In this document: positions 42,101 to 57,100 of the stretch, one piece after another | Layout of the letters: every line of letters starts with the position of its first letter | How positions within the stretch are numbered: position 1 is the first letter of the stretch | Assembly (NCBI RefSeq): GCF_021869535.1 | Contig: NW_026262593.1 | Coordinates: forward strand, 59,728,318 to 59,792,317 | DNA from: Mytilus californianus | Taxonomy: Eukaryota > Mollusca > Bivalvia > Mytilida > Mytilidae | Length of the DNA: 64,000 bases | Reading direction: 5' to 3' | Made by a program: the position numbers and the translations under genes | Notes under the pieces: generated by a model | Told to the model about the DNA's origin: nothing | Seen by the model: only the letters and a program-made list of their open reading frames with translations | The model's database searches: none

Positions 42101-45100
42101 CCGGCGGCTACGGTGGCGGCGGCGTTAGCTAACTTCTTAAAAGCTTTATATTTTAGAAGGTGGAAGGTCTGGATGCTTCATACTTTGTATATGGATGCCT
42201 CATGTTACGAAGTTTCCGTCAGTCACATGTCCAATGTCCTTGACCTCATTTTCATGGTTCAGTGACTACTTGAAAAAAAAGTTAAGATTTTTTGTAATGT
42301 TAGATTCTCTCTTATTATAAGTAATAAGATAACTATATTTGGTATGTGCGTACCTTGCAAGGTCCTCATGCCCATCAGACAGTTTTCACTTGACCTCGAC
42401 CTCATTTCATGGATCAGTGAACAAGGTTAAGTTTTGGTGGTCAAGTCCATATCTCAGATACTATAAGCAATAGGTCTAGTATATTCGGTGTATGGAAGGA
42501 CTGTAAGGTGTACATGTCCAACTGGCAGGTGTCATCTGACCTTGACCTCATTTTCATGGTTCAGTGGTTATAGTTAAGTTTTTGTGTTTTGGTCTGTTTT
42601 TCTTATACTGTATGCCATAGGTCTACTATATTTGGTGTATGGAATGATTGTAAGGTGTACATGTCTAGCGGGCAGGTGTCATCTGACCTTGACCTCATTT
42701 TCATGGTTCAGTGGTCAAAGTTAAGTTTTTGAGTTTTGGTCTTTTTTTCTAATACTATATGCAATAGTTCAACTATATTTGGTATGTGCGTACCTTGCAA
42801 GGTCCTCATGCCCGTCAGACAGTTTTCACTTGACCTCGACCTCATTTCATGGATCAGTGAACAAGGTTAAGTTTTGGTGGTCAAGTCCATATCTCAGATA
42901 CTATAGCAATAGGTCTAGTATATTCGGTGTATGGAAGGACTAAGGTGTACATGTCCAACTGGCAGGTGTCATCTGACCTTGACCTCATTTTCATGGTTCA
43001 GTGGTTATAGTTAAGTTTTTGTGTTTTGGTCTGTTTTTCTTATACTGTATGCCATAGGTCTACTATATTTGGTGTATGGAATGATTGTAAGGTGTACATG
43101 TCTAGCGGGCAGGTGTCATCTGACCTTGACCTCATTTTCATGGTTCAGTGGTCAAAGTTAAGTTTTTGAGTTTTGGTCTTTTCTTCTAATACTATATGCA
43201 ATAGTTCAACTATATTTGGTATGTGCGTACCTTGCAAGGTCCTCATGCCCGTCAGACAGTTTTCACTTGACCTCGACCTCATTTCATGGATCAGTGAACA
43301 AGGTTAAGTTTTGGTGGTCAAGTCCATATCTCAGATACTATAAGCAATAGGTCTAGTATATTTGGTGTATGGAAGGACTGTAAGGTGTACATGTCCAACT
43401 GGCAGGTGTCATCTGACCTTGACCTCATTTTCATGGTTCAGTGGTTATAGTTAAGTTTTTGTGTTTTGGTCTGTTTTTCTTACACTGTATGCCATAGGTC
43501 TACTATATTTGGTGTATGGAATGATTGTAAGGTGTACATGTCTAGCGGGCAGGTGTCATCTGACCTTGACCTCATTTTCATGGTTCAGTGGTCAAAGTTA
43601 AGTTTTTTCAGTTTTGGTCTTTTTTTCTAATACTATATGCAATAGTTCAACTATATTTGGTGTATGGAAATGTTTTATGATCTATTTGGCAGTCACGCAG
43701 GTTTTATTTGACCTTGACCTCATTTTTATGGTTCATTGCTCAGTGTTAAGTTTTTGTGTTTTGGTCTGTTTTTCTTAAACTATAAGCAATAGGTCAACTA
43801 TAGTTGTTGTATTGAAGAATTGTTAGCTGTACATGCCTGCCTAGCATGGTTCATCTGACCTTGACCTCATTTTCATGGTTCTTTGGTCAATGTTTAGTTT
43901 ACTTGGTTAATGTTAAGTTTATGTGACAGTTGTAATAAAGCTTTATATTTAGGACTATCAACATAATATCAATGATTAGTAAAGAAGGCGAGACATTTCA
44001 GCGTGTACACTCTTGTTAATATTTTATTACTGCATGCTCCACTGTGACTTACTAAACTAAATGGTCCGTTAGTCTGTACCAATGAAGAAAGTTTAGCTTA
44101 TACTTTAGTCAAGCATGAAGTTGGCCACAAATTTCAGATGAAAATGCCTGTACTTTATTATTGGAAATTTACTTCCATACATTTGTAGCTAGAAATAATT
44201 TTGGATATTGTAGTATATATTCCTAGAACTTTGATCATATAATAAATATTTCTAGAACTTTAATTATCTAATAACCATGATTCCTGAAACATTTTTAATA
44301 TAGCCAATATTCCAATATGCCTGGAACTTTTATAATATAACAAATATTCCTAGAACTTTTAAATATAACAAATATTCCTGGAACTTTTTATAATATAACA
44401 AATTCTCCTGGAACTTTTATAATATAACAAATATTCCTGGAACTTTTATTATATAAAACATTGTCCATAATATTTATTCCAAAGAACTTTTAGAATATAA
44501 CAAAAGTTCCATTGGGAACTTTCCTTATGTAATATTTTATCCTTTGTGAAGGAAATTTTCTTATAGCATTGGATAAAATATTATATAAGGAAAGTTCCCA
44601 CTGGAACTTTTGTTATTTGCTAAAAGTTCTTTGGAACAAATATTATGGGGGAACTTATATTCTGTAACATCAACTTTGAAACTTACTACACTTGTTCATT
44701 AGGGGACGACCATTTGATATTCTGGGGGGGGCCAGGAGGATTTGTTTTGGATCGGTTATTTATTTTTGTAAACTAAGAGGACAGATTATCTATTTTCTGC
44801 ACTATTGAAGCAAGATTTTTCATTTTCATTAAAGCAAGGGACTGATTATTTATTTTCACAACTATATTTTTAATATTCGAAAACATACAATTTTTAAATT
44901 ATTTGTTTATTATAAATAATTCATGTATAGTCAAGTCATTATGTACCATTTAATCAGAATTAATTATTATCCTCTGCAGAAATGAATCTTCTATATTCCC
45001 CAATGCATATACATGTATTGCATACATACACAGTATTAAAGTTTGGTTGTAACTAAGGCTCTTTTAAAAGTATTGGCAAACATGTTTCGCCAAGCGAAGG

Positions 45101-48100
45101 GTTTTTGAACCGCTGAAGGCCCAAGAAGCTATAGAACAAATGATGCAAAATCATGCCTTCTGGGTGTTCCCCAGACCCTTTCTTAAACTGAAAATGCAAG
45201 TTCTGTTGTAATAATTTTATGACAATATTTTGGTCTCAAAGCAAAATATCACGTTATAGATTCAGTGTAAGACTTAAGTTTCTAGGGACAACATCAAAAG
45301 ACAAATATGCATGATAAAGCAAAAATGTAATTCACATAGTTAAGTCTGTGGCTGCTGTGTTTTTTTAAACTCATGATCAAGTTAATAATAAAATTACTAA
45401 ATTACAAAATGAATGCAACACTAACAGAATACAGAAGGGCAATCAATGAACAAAAGACAAATAAATAAGAAACATTGATCCCGAAAAATCAGGGACTACG
45501 TCTGAGGGAGAACAGAACTTGCTTCTTGCAAGGCACTCACAATGAACACAATTTGATATGGAGACAAGCGTTTGGTTTTGAAATTTCCTACATGAGGCAT
45601 TTGTCTCAATGTAGTTACGGCCCTGATTTAATAAAAGTGAGGTAAGTGTTCCTGAGACAATTAACCTCAAGTTAAATGAAACCAATTTTCTGACATTTCA
45701 AGTATATTTAAATAATATTTTTACTTTTATTATTAAAAGATATGGGAAGTGTTTCCCGATTTTTTTTTTGGAAAAAAAATGAATTTAAGAAAGAATCTGG
45801 TGCCATCTCATACTTTCGATTAGACCTGTTGAGTTATTTATTTTCAATACATTGCAAGTCAGGTAATTTATTTTCAAACTACCACTGAACAAACCATTTA
45901 TTTTTGTGATTATCAAGGCTGAGTTATTTATTTTCAAAATCCTCCTGGCCCCCCCAGAATATCAAATGGTCGTCCCCTTAGTAAGTGAACTGTTAAATAT
46001 ATATATGCCAAGTTGGTTTTTTGACACAGACTTCATGAAAATGTGATATTTTAAAGTTTTGGTTTAAGTTAGTTTGAGGTCACATCAACCAGAACTGTCA
46101 ACTTGAAACTTGGCATAAATGGTCGTTATTAACTGTTTGAAATATATGCCAAATTAGGATTTTGAGCAAAATGTCATGGTTCACTGAACATGTAAATGTG
46201 ATTACACAAGCTGGGCATGGTGTCCTATGTACAAATATTCTTATTTTAGATATATTTAAAAAAAAAAAGACAAAACTGAAATTTGAAAAATTTCATTAGA
46301 TTAATTCAATATGAAAATAAGAAGATGTGGTATGATTGCCAATGAGACAACTCTCCACAAGAGACCAAATGACACAGAAATTAACAACTATAGGTCACCG
46401 TACGGCCTTCAATAATGAGTAAAACCCACACCGCATAGTCAGCTTTAAAAGGCCCTGAAATGACAAATGTAAAACAATTCAAACGAGAAAACTAAAGGCC
46501 TGATTTATGTACAATATAATGAACGAAAAACAAATATGATATAAATCAACTAACGACAACCACTGAATTACAGGCTCCTGACATGGGAAAGGCACATACA
46601 GAATGTGGCGGGGTTAAATTAGTTTGAAGGTGCCAACCCTCCCTCTAACCTGGGACAGTGGTGTAACAGTACAACATAAGAACAAACTATAAAATCAGGG
46701 CAGAAGGGCTTAACACATCAGATGGATACAGAGCAGAAATACTTCTAACAAAAACAGAGTAGACATGGCAGGGTACTTATACATCCCCACAACAAAAAGA
46801 CACTAAGTACAGATCTGACAGTACTTGCAGTTACTGACAGCTAGTTCAAAGCCAATAACAATTAATAAAAAAAAATTATGCATCTAAGACTAAAATATCA
46901 ATCAGCACACAGCCAACATCTAATGGATTTAGTGTAAAGTAGTCGCTAACAGTCGGAGAAAAATCTTTATTGGAACCTGTTGATATGTTAAAGTCATGCT
47001 GTTTCAGGATGAAAATTTTTGTATCTTTTACTGCAGACTGGTCAATATCAGAATGGTACAGTGATATGCAGATTAATCCACTGGAGAAACTTTCTACAAA
47101 TGAAATATTGGTACTAATGGATACACTTGGGGTAGCATCTTTCCTCAGAGATAAACAATGCAGCAGACATGATCCCAACTCAGTTTTTGCAGCTCAGTTC
47201 CAGGGATGGAGTACAGGTAGGTCATGGAATTTGTTAAATAATAAGAATAAGAAGATGTAGTATCTAGTGTATCACAATCATTTATGATTTTAATTGCATG
47301 GCAAAACCTTGACAGATTGCTGTCTTCTAGAGATCTCCCTAAATTAAAATCTACACTTTTATCTTCAAATTTTTGCTGAGATTTTACAAACTTGTTACTG
47401 AAGGTTTTATCATGTATAAGTTGATTATTATGTCCCTTCGATTTAGTGGCATTTTTGAGGGAATTCAACAGTTGTTCAGAATTTTTTCACTATGCTTGTA
47501 CATATTGAACTGGTTTTTGGTTGATAAGGAATAATTTATTGAATCCCATAGTATGTTTAAGAGTATATTTTCCTTTAAATTTTACTAAACCAAGGTATAA
47601 CCATGGAAAAATAGGGTTTTTATGGCCCCAGTTTTACCCATGTCCGTCATTCTGCCATTCTGTTATTCCGTTGATGCGCAACCAACAGTTATACAGACTT
47701 TTTAGCTCACCTGGCCCGAAGGGCCAAGTGAGCTTTTCTCATCACTTGGCGTCCGTCGTCCGTCGTCCGGCGTTGTCCGGCGTCGTCGTCCGGCGTCGGC
47801 GTAAACTTTTTACATTTTGAACTTCTTCTAGAGAACCACTGAATGGAATGAAACCAAACATGGCATGAATGTTCCTTATGAGGTGCTGACCAAGTGTTGT
47901 TACTTTGTAGCCGATCCATCATCCAAGATGGCCGTCAGCGGGGGACTTAGTTTAACATAGGACCCTATGGGAAATGCATACAAATGACTTCTTTTAGAGA
48001 ACCACTGAATGGAATGAAACCAAACATGGCATGAATGTTCCTTATGAGGTGCTGACCAAGTGTTGTGTCTTTGTAGCCAATCCATCATCCAAGATGGCCG

Positions 48101-51100
48101 CCAGCGGGGGACTTAGTTTAACATAGGACCCTATGGGAAATGCATACAAATGACTTCTTTTAGAGAACCACTGAATGGAATAAAACCAAACATGGCATGA
48201 ATGTTCCTTATGAGGTGCTGACCAAGTGTTGTTACTTTGTAGCCGATCCATCATCCAAGATGGCCGCCAGCAGGGGACTTAGTTTAACATAGGACCCTAT
48301 GGGAAATGCATACAAATGTCTTCTTTTAGAGAACCACTGAATGGAATGAAACCAAACATGGCATGAATGTTCCTTATGATGTGCTCACCAAGTGTTGTTA
48401 CTTTGCAGTCGATCCATCATCCAAGATGGCCGCCAGCGGGGGACTTAGTTTAACATAGGACCCTATGGGAAATACATACAAATGTCTTCTTTTAGAGAAC
48501 CACTGAATGGAATGAAACCAAACATGGCATGAATGTTCCTTATGAGGTGCTGACCAAGTGTTGTTACTTTGCAGTCGGTCCATCATCCAAGATGGCCGAC
48601 AGCAGGGGATTTAGTTTAACAAAGGACCTATGGGAAATACATACAAATGTCTTCTTTTAGAGAACCACTGAATGGAATGAAACCAAACATGGCATGAATG
48701 TTCCTTATGAGATGCTGACCAAGTGTTGTTACTTTGTAGCCGATCCATCATCCAAGATGGCCGCCAGCGGAGGGACTTAGTTTTACATAGGACCCTTTGG
48801 GAAATACATAAAAATGTCCTCTTTTAGAGAACCAATAAATGGAATGGAACCAAACATGGCATGAATGTTCCTTATGAGATGTTGACCAAGTGTTGTTACT
48901 TTGCAGCCGATCCATCATCCAAGATGGCCGACAGCGGGGGACTTAGTTTAACATAGGACCCTATGGGAAATACATACAATTGTCTTCTTTTAGAGAACCA
49001 CTGAATGGAATTGAACCAAACATGGCATGAATGTTCCTTATGAGTTGCTGACCAAGTGTTGTTACTTTGCAGTCGATCCATCATCCAAGATGGCCGCTAG
49101 GGGGGGGGGGGGGGGGGGCTTAGTTTAACATAGGACCCTATGGGAAATACATACAAATGTCTTCTTTTAGAGTACCACTGAATGGAATGAAACCAAACAT
49201 GGCATGAATGTTCCTTATGAAGTGCTGACCAAGTGTTGCTACTTTGTTGCCGATTTACTGTTCAAGATGGCCACCATGATATTTTATTAAATAACGGGAC
49301 CAATATTAATCAAAATTTGGCCTCAATCATTATTTGGGTATCTGTTATGATTTTTATCTATCTTTACATGATTTCTAAAACCAAAGTAGAGTCAGGTGAG
49401 CGACACAGGCTCTTGAGAGCCTCTAGTTTTTCTTAATGCCTGCACTTATTGAGCTGATTTTTAGTATGTGAGTTTACTATGATGAGTTGCAGATTGAGTT
49501 TGATTTTTGCGGAAATAAAAGGCTTTGGAATTTGAAAATTTCCACTCCTAAAAATGGCACCAAGTTTTTTTTGCGAGCAGGGCCATTGGTGTTGTTGCGA
49601 CACACCTAGTTATTTTAATTGAAATATATTTTTGGAGTTAGTCTTACAAATAACATGTTGATGGTTTCAGGGCTCACGCTTCCAGGCGACTAGGGCAAAG
49701 AAGTCGCTTTCCCGTCCGTCACATCGCTTTGCCCGACCCTCAATAGCGAAAACAAGTCGCCCTGTTGTTTACGATACTCGCTTGCAGTCGCTTTCGTCAT
49801 CGAACATTTTCAAAAGAGGTTTAAGCATTGACTTTACAGTGTGTAGCAGGTTATTCAATAAAAAGACAACTTTTTATCACTGCATGCACTTCCGGTACTT
49901 GTTACTGAGAGAGCGTACATCAATCTAACTTTCGGCGGCAAAATATGTTTGTTACTTCATTTGAAAGTGATAAAAGTTGCCTCCAGTAAATGTTTAATCC
50001 ATTTATTGCATTAAAAACGTCATATTCCTTTCCAAATAGCTTGTCAAACATCGTTCATTTTTGTAAATTTTCTTCGTCAGCCATTAACCGTTTACTAACT
50101 ACGGATTGGAACTGGACCAGCTATGACCGAAATCCGTATTTTTACAATAATAACTACGGACGCATGAATGGAACAGCTGACAGAAGAATATTGATCACAA
50201 TAGGAAAAATTACGCATTCCACACGCATTAACAGACTTTTGGTTAGATCTAATTGATTAATGTATATAATTCCATATAATTTATATGGATTGTTTCAAAA
50301 TATTGATTAAAGTTGCTTAGCTACTAATATCAAGATGAGAAACACTGAATTTCATAAACATGATAAACAAGATAGTTTTTAATTGAAATGTAATTCATAT
50401 ATTATAATTTCTTTACCTTTTTGACATAAAAAAAAATTCTTTTTAGTGCTAGATATTTAGTTGGTAGTTTCTCACAAGAACCTAAACTTAAACAACTTTG
50501 AATTTGAACTGTTAATTTAATTGTATATTCAGATATGAATTGAACAATATAAAAAGAACATTATTTACATATGACCCTTTATACTATAGTAAAATCAAAA
50601 CATTGTAGCGCAGCGTGCGAAGGAGCACTTCTCTTTCAAATCTCACCACTTCTCCCTATCAGTTTCAAAAAGAGAAGTCACTTCTCCCTATGATTCTGAA
50701 GTAGTGTGAGCCCTGGGTTTGCATAATTCAAGAATTATAAATAGAAATAACAAACTTAGAACTGTCCTATTGGGTTTCCGTAACTTCATTAAAGTTGGTC
50801 AGCTTAAACAGTTTGATTTAGCTGCCTTTATCATAAATTAATCACTTGGGCAATTTCATGGACCATTTTTTAAGTAGCTTTTAATAAAATTAAACAGAAT
50901 TAAAAATTTCTCATACGCATGAATTTATTAAAAAAAAAATATGATATTTTTTTACAGATTGCAAGTCAACCTCTGTATCTCTGCCTCTACTTGATACATC
51001 TATTGTGACATGCTACTTAGATGAGGATTGTAATAGCATTCAGTGCTGTCATGATGTGGAATTTATTGACCGATCTTTCCATTTCTCTGTGAATTTTGAC

Positions 51101-54100
51101 ACATGCAATTATATGATAAAGTTTGGAATCGAGAGATTAGAGATTGATATTTTGTTGGATAGCTACCATTGGGGTGAATGGGAAGAGATGGACTTGTATG
51201 GGTTACTCAAGATTAGGTATGTATGTTACAGCTATCACCACTTGATTGATATTTTTAACAATAGATAGGTTTGGATTGATACAATTTAAGCTAGAGTTAC
51301 TTCCCTTATACAGTAGAGACCACCTAATCAGATATCGGATGTAATATATGATGAATGCTTCAGGTGTCTGCTTTCCAGACATCCGCATTTTTTTCCCGAC
51401 AAAATCTTTAGAGTCCAAACAATATCTTTACCAAACTGGATTTGAAAATGTCCCATGGAGCAAGGAAAACCCATATTGGTTTGGGGTCATAAGGCCAAAC
51501 GTCAAGGCCACAGCAGCTAATGGTGTTTGTTTTTGTTTTGAGTCCATGCTATGTCCTTAATGTATAATGCCCTACATTTCTTTTTACTCTTATTTTATCA
51601 TTGGTAATTATATCTATGGGAAACTTTCATATTAAAAAATCAAGGAACAATTTCAAAGTTGCTTAAAATTGAGATTTAATTTTGTTATTATATATCTTTT
51701 TTGCAGACTTTCATCTGCTCGTTGGAGTCAAATATATGTGTCAGATTTCTGAATACAAGTTCTTATGATCATGATACTCACCCAGTCGCATTATTCACAA
51801 TAATAAAAATACTTGCCTTAATTTCTGAATTTACAATATTTGTTTCAGTTTCTGAACAAACACCAGACTTTTATATTTAAATTTTATATTTTAAGTTTAT
51901 ATTGTTTTTATTATGTAAATATTTAGGTACATGGTTGATGACTTTTCTGCTGAACAACAATATGCCATTTCCATGACCATCAGTGTTTGCTGGGAATCAA
52001 AAGAAGAATGTCAAGAATTTGTCATCCTTAATAAAAATAGAGTACCAAAATCTGTATGTAACTGGAATAAAGGATTCAAAATAAATGGTGAGGTTTTTTG
52101 ATTTTGTAGGGTTTATTAAATAAGTAGTTATTATAATTGATTGAATTGGAGTATACAAACTAGGACCATTAGGTAATATATACTAGTCCCAGATAAAAAT
52201 TATTGCATGTTTAGAATTTGTTGTCTCTATATAAATTATGGTTATAATTTTTTAAAAAGGTATGTATAATAATAAATTATTTGTCCCTCATTCTACATAT
52301 AATTTAACTTCATGTTGAAAAATCTGTTATTTAGAAATGGAAATATTTTCAGTCGAGGAAATGGTCTTCTATATCCTATCCATCAAATGAATAAAGATCC
52401 TGTATACTACAAGGAGAAAACACTAAATGGCACACAAAACATTTAGAAGAAAAAATATCTACTTATTTATAATGATTACAAATCTAAGTGGTATGTTGCT
52501 AACTGTTAAATTTATAATTGATATGAATATGAATAACAGAGAACTGTAAATTCAGAAATTATTGTGATCTTTTTACGTATCCAAAAAATGCAATAGTATC
52601 AGGTACACAATAATAAAAACGCACATTCATAATTTCATTAGTGATTTTTTTTCATAGAAATTGTTTGCAATCGCATTAATTAGATTCCGCATTTTTCCAG
52701 TTGTCAAGGATTCGCAATAACAAATGCACACAATAATTTCTGAATTTACAGTACTTCTACATTAATTTCAGACTTTTCCATCTCTAAATATATGTCAGAA
52801 AATGGATTAACCTGGTTAAATCAGATGGCTGCCTCAGAAGTGCTTGAAAGTCTTGGTGTATCTCAATACTTGAAATCTCCATCTTGTGACAGACACAACA
52901 CTCCATATACTGTTAATAGTAAAGGATGGTCAAACGGTACATGCATATCTGTTCATATAGAAAAAAAGCCGTCTGCTTAAGCACAAAGCAAATAAATGCA
53001 TGCAAACATATGCAATATGATAATTGCCATATCAAATATATTTAAGGTAGGTGGGGTCTTCCTCCATCTTGGATTTTGAAATAGCAGATAACAATCGGTC
53101 TAGATCTTTAATGAAATGTGCAAATTTCGAGGGTAATATGAAATTCATGTGCGAGATTTTTCATGTTCATATAGAAAATTATGTGTTTTATCATATTTTA
53201 CACTGTATTTTACCAAAAACAGAATATTTTTGTTTGATTCATTAATTTTCAACTTTGCTGCATAAGAGGAGATAACTCAGATAAAGTAACTTTTATAATT
53301 ATAGAATGTGTTGTGAACTTACCTATTTTATTATGTAGCAAGAAAACGATTCTGGTGACCCTCTTTTTTCTTTTTCTTATCTGAAAGCATATTATTAGAG
53401 CTATCTTCTCATATGTTATCTTAAAATCCTGTGATGTAGTATTTCTATTTATCACACAAAATTGGGTTTTCCATGCATTATCTATACAAAATCTGACAAT
53501 TTTGCACAACCTGTAGCGTGAAAAAAAGTCAGGTGACCCATACTTTTTATTATATTTTTGAAAAAAGCATGATATAAACTACATTTTGACAAATTATTAA
53601 AAATTCTATGGATTTTAATTTAGACCCCCCTTCTACCTTATGTGAGCTTTAGACAAAGAATAAATATGTTTGTAAGCTTTTCTCCTCTTTTTTAGGAAGT
53701 TTAAATCAGTGTTCTCCCCAGGATTTTTAGATAGCACCAGGGTAACGCGTGCTCTTGGTAAAATGATTTGTATAATGTGTTGTGTTGCGTTGCGTTGCGT
53801 TGCGTTGCGTTGCTTATCTATATTTCTAGTTACTGTTGTTTTTATGTCTTTTGTTTTGTTTTAATACTGTGGTACTGTGTTACATGTGTTATGTAGACAT
53901 TAAGTCAGAAAATTATTGGTAAAAGAGGAGTTAATCAATAACAGTTTGTATACTTGAAAATCTTTTTAAAATAAATAAAACATGGTTCATTTTACTAAAT
54001 AGTTATAGTAATTAAATCTTTTATAAAATCCATGAGCAATTAAAAAAAAAATCATTAAAGAATTCAATTTAAGTTTCTACATAGAATGTTGTTGTATATA

Positions 54101-57100
54101 AAAGGATTCCTGTCTTAAGGAGACATAAAATTTACAAGAACTAATATTGTTTTATTATTTGAACCAGTTTCTATATTAAATTCTAATAAAAAAAAGTTCA
54201 TAAACTTTTTAACATTTTGCCATAAATATATATTTCATGTAAATATTAACCTTTCTTGTCTTTGGTGATGACCAAACATAGATACAGACTAAATACTGCA
54301 CTAAAACCTTAATCTTTATTTGTCATGATCCATTTAAAAAGAATTCCTTAATCTATCTTAGGTCGATCTATAAGTAACCATATTCAATGTTAACAACAAA
54401 GTCTCCCTATTTTCCCGCCTAAATGACAGGAAGTTGATATAAATAGATTTTAACATGTGCTTATGGATATTGTTTACTTCTTTCATTCATTAGTTTTGGA
54501 TATAGATATTCAATTTGAAGGTACAGTCATGCATTTTATTAATAAAATAGATTGCAATTAATTGTAAATAAACTTGAATTTTCTACTTGAATTAACTGAG
54601 TCATGTGATATTTGTCCGAGATTACTCTGATGTCCAAGGGCTGTTTTGCCAGACAAGCTGGGGCCGTAGTTATTTGTGATCATAAAATTGTGATATCTTA
54701 ATTAAAACACAAAACAATCATGTTACAAGTGTTGATTACATCGATTAAATCCAATCAACAAGGTTAACCTGATAAGGTATAAAATCAAGCACGTGTTGTC
54801 TGGTTTGAACTGGTCAAATTTCACCTGGAATTTAATACCGCACAGAAAAGTTTTAACAAGTTGTTTAAAACTTTACGGATTTACAATTTTTTAACTGAAA
54901 ATTTTAGAACCACGGAAAAAAATTATACATCGCGGTAAGACCGATAGAACCACTGTCAAAAATTATACATCGCTGGCCCGTGGTCCTTTAAGGGCCTGGG
55001 GAGAACACTGTTTAAATGAGTTTTAAATTTTCCCTGCAATGTATTAAGTTTTAATTCCATAAAAAAATAGCTTTTATGAATAATGTTCAGTTTTATGTCT
55101 TACTTACGATGAAGCAGCTAAAAAAAACAAAACATGCTGTTTTTGGGGACAGTGGCTTCACGAGTGTCAAGGTTTGTGATTAGGCCAGTTAAATGGGAAC
55201 AACTATTAGCAAGTTAATGACCCTTGCAATTGGTATTGCTTTTGTTTTAGCATTATCGCATCTCATTTCCATAGACCTCATTTTAATTTTATAGTAATGT
55301 CATTTTATCTGAATTTAATTTGATTTTGCTTTAGAAAACATGAGCCAAAAACATGGACCAAAATAATGCTTTCTTATATGTTTTAATATGCCCATGTTCA
55401 CATTTCTATATTTATCTAGTTTATTTTGAGCCAATGGTGTGCAAAATAAAGGATACATGTATGTTACGTTTTAAATTCTATGACCAAATTAAGCAAATTT
55501 AGTATAATAAAAGATCATTTTCTTTCAGGTTGTCCATCAACATTGGTGTTGGATGAAGACATTTCCAATCATTCATCTTGTTATATTCCTGAGAAATGTA
55601 CAGCTCTATACTGTTGCACAGATATTCCAATACTCAATATCACAGTACAAACTGTTATTGATCTAGATCTATGTAACTATCAACTAACTGTGACCTTGGA
55701 AGAGGTTGCACTGGAATACACATTGGTTGGTTATGAATTTGGAACCTGGAAGAAATTTTCACTGTACGGATTATTTGAGTTAAGGTTAGTATAATTATAG
55801 GTTGAAACCAGGGCTTCCAAAATTATTTTTAGCCAGCCGGACATTTTATATATAATCCCGATTTTAATCCCTTAAGACTAAACAAACAAAAGGCAATTAT
55901 GGTAATCAGTTGCCGAGTTGGCCATCCCAATGATATTGACATTAAAAAAAAATGATATTAAACTTTCTTTGATTCAAATTCGAAGTTCTGAAGTAAACTG
56001 TTAAATTGGCAGTGCATCATTCCAAGTGTGCAACATCAGCGTACTTATATCTGCCTTAGACTCTTTATTTGTGCAAAATAACGTTGTCAAAAACTTTACT
56101 TTCGTTTTTAAATCTACCGGATGTTATCTTGACAATGGTAAAACATGGACCAGAGACGGATACGTAAATTCCGTGTACGTTTGCAAAGCGTGAATGAGTG
56201 GAAGTAGCTCTTTCTACGTTATTTCTTGAAGAAAATATTCGAAATAAACGTGAGATAAAGGTATCAATGACAATTTAAGCATTTTTTGAAGAAATTAGGA
56301 TGCATAACTAAATTTCACACCTGCGCACATGTGCACACCTGTACTAGTTCTAACAGAGACATGTCTCTAGTTCAAACAATGTGGTTATGACGATTTTTCA
56401 TTTTCACCTTTTTAATTTTTTGATCAAATCATATTTGTAAACGTATTTCTGATAATTCAAATCTTTTTGACTAAATTAATTAGATTCAAACCGGTGAAAT
56501 GTAAGAAAATAACTTTGAATAGACCGATCAATGTCCGGTTCAAAATAGTTTACCTGTCACCTGAACAGGTAAATTTCAGCTGTTCGACAACTAATTAGCC
56601 TTGATTAAAATGAGAAGGTATTAAAGTAGGGGTTGTTTTGATAGTACTTAATGATCATGTCACTTTTATGACCGGAAATGTGTGGCTGTTAAAGGCAAAA
56701 CGTTGGGTCAAAAAGATCGCGAATTATGTTTAAAATGACCGTCTCTTAAAGCCTTGAAAACTAAAAAGTAGATGACCGTTTCATGCTTTGCCCAGCCGGA
56801 CTTTTACCGGACATTATACAAATGTCCGGCATATATGACCGTTTTGGAAGCCTTGGTTGAAACAGAAATATGGAATGTGTTTTTATACAACAAAAATAAA
56901 TAAAAATAAATGTTATCATAAAAATTGTTAAAAATATTCCATACCAAGGATCCGAAAATTTTTTCACACAATTTGTTCATTTTAAGATGACTTAAAAGTT
57001 GGTGTCCTTTTTTCAAATTGTTGATATTGTATTGACTGTTTAATCGCATTTACTTCTTGAATTTTCTTACCATTTTTCTAAAAACATTCAAGAACAGTTT

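Noticed and set aside
47707..49084. Series of minus-strand frames beginning [13 protein letters not shown]
   Set aside because: They are translations of the 166-bp core units, which differ by stops and shifts between copies.
49990..50256. 88-codon open frame
   Set aside because: It lies inside the hAT-like element 49668-50715 and shows no transposase or other motif.
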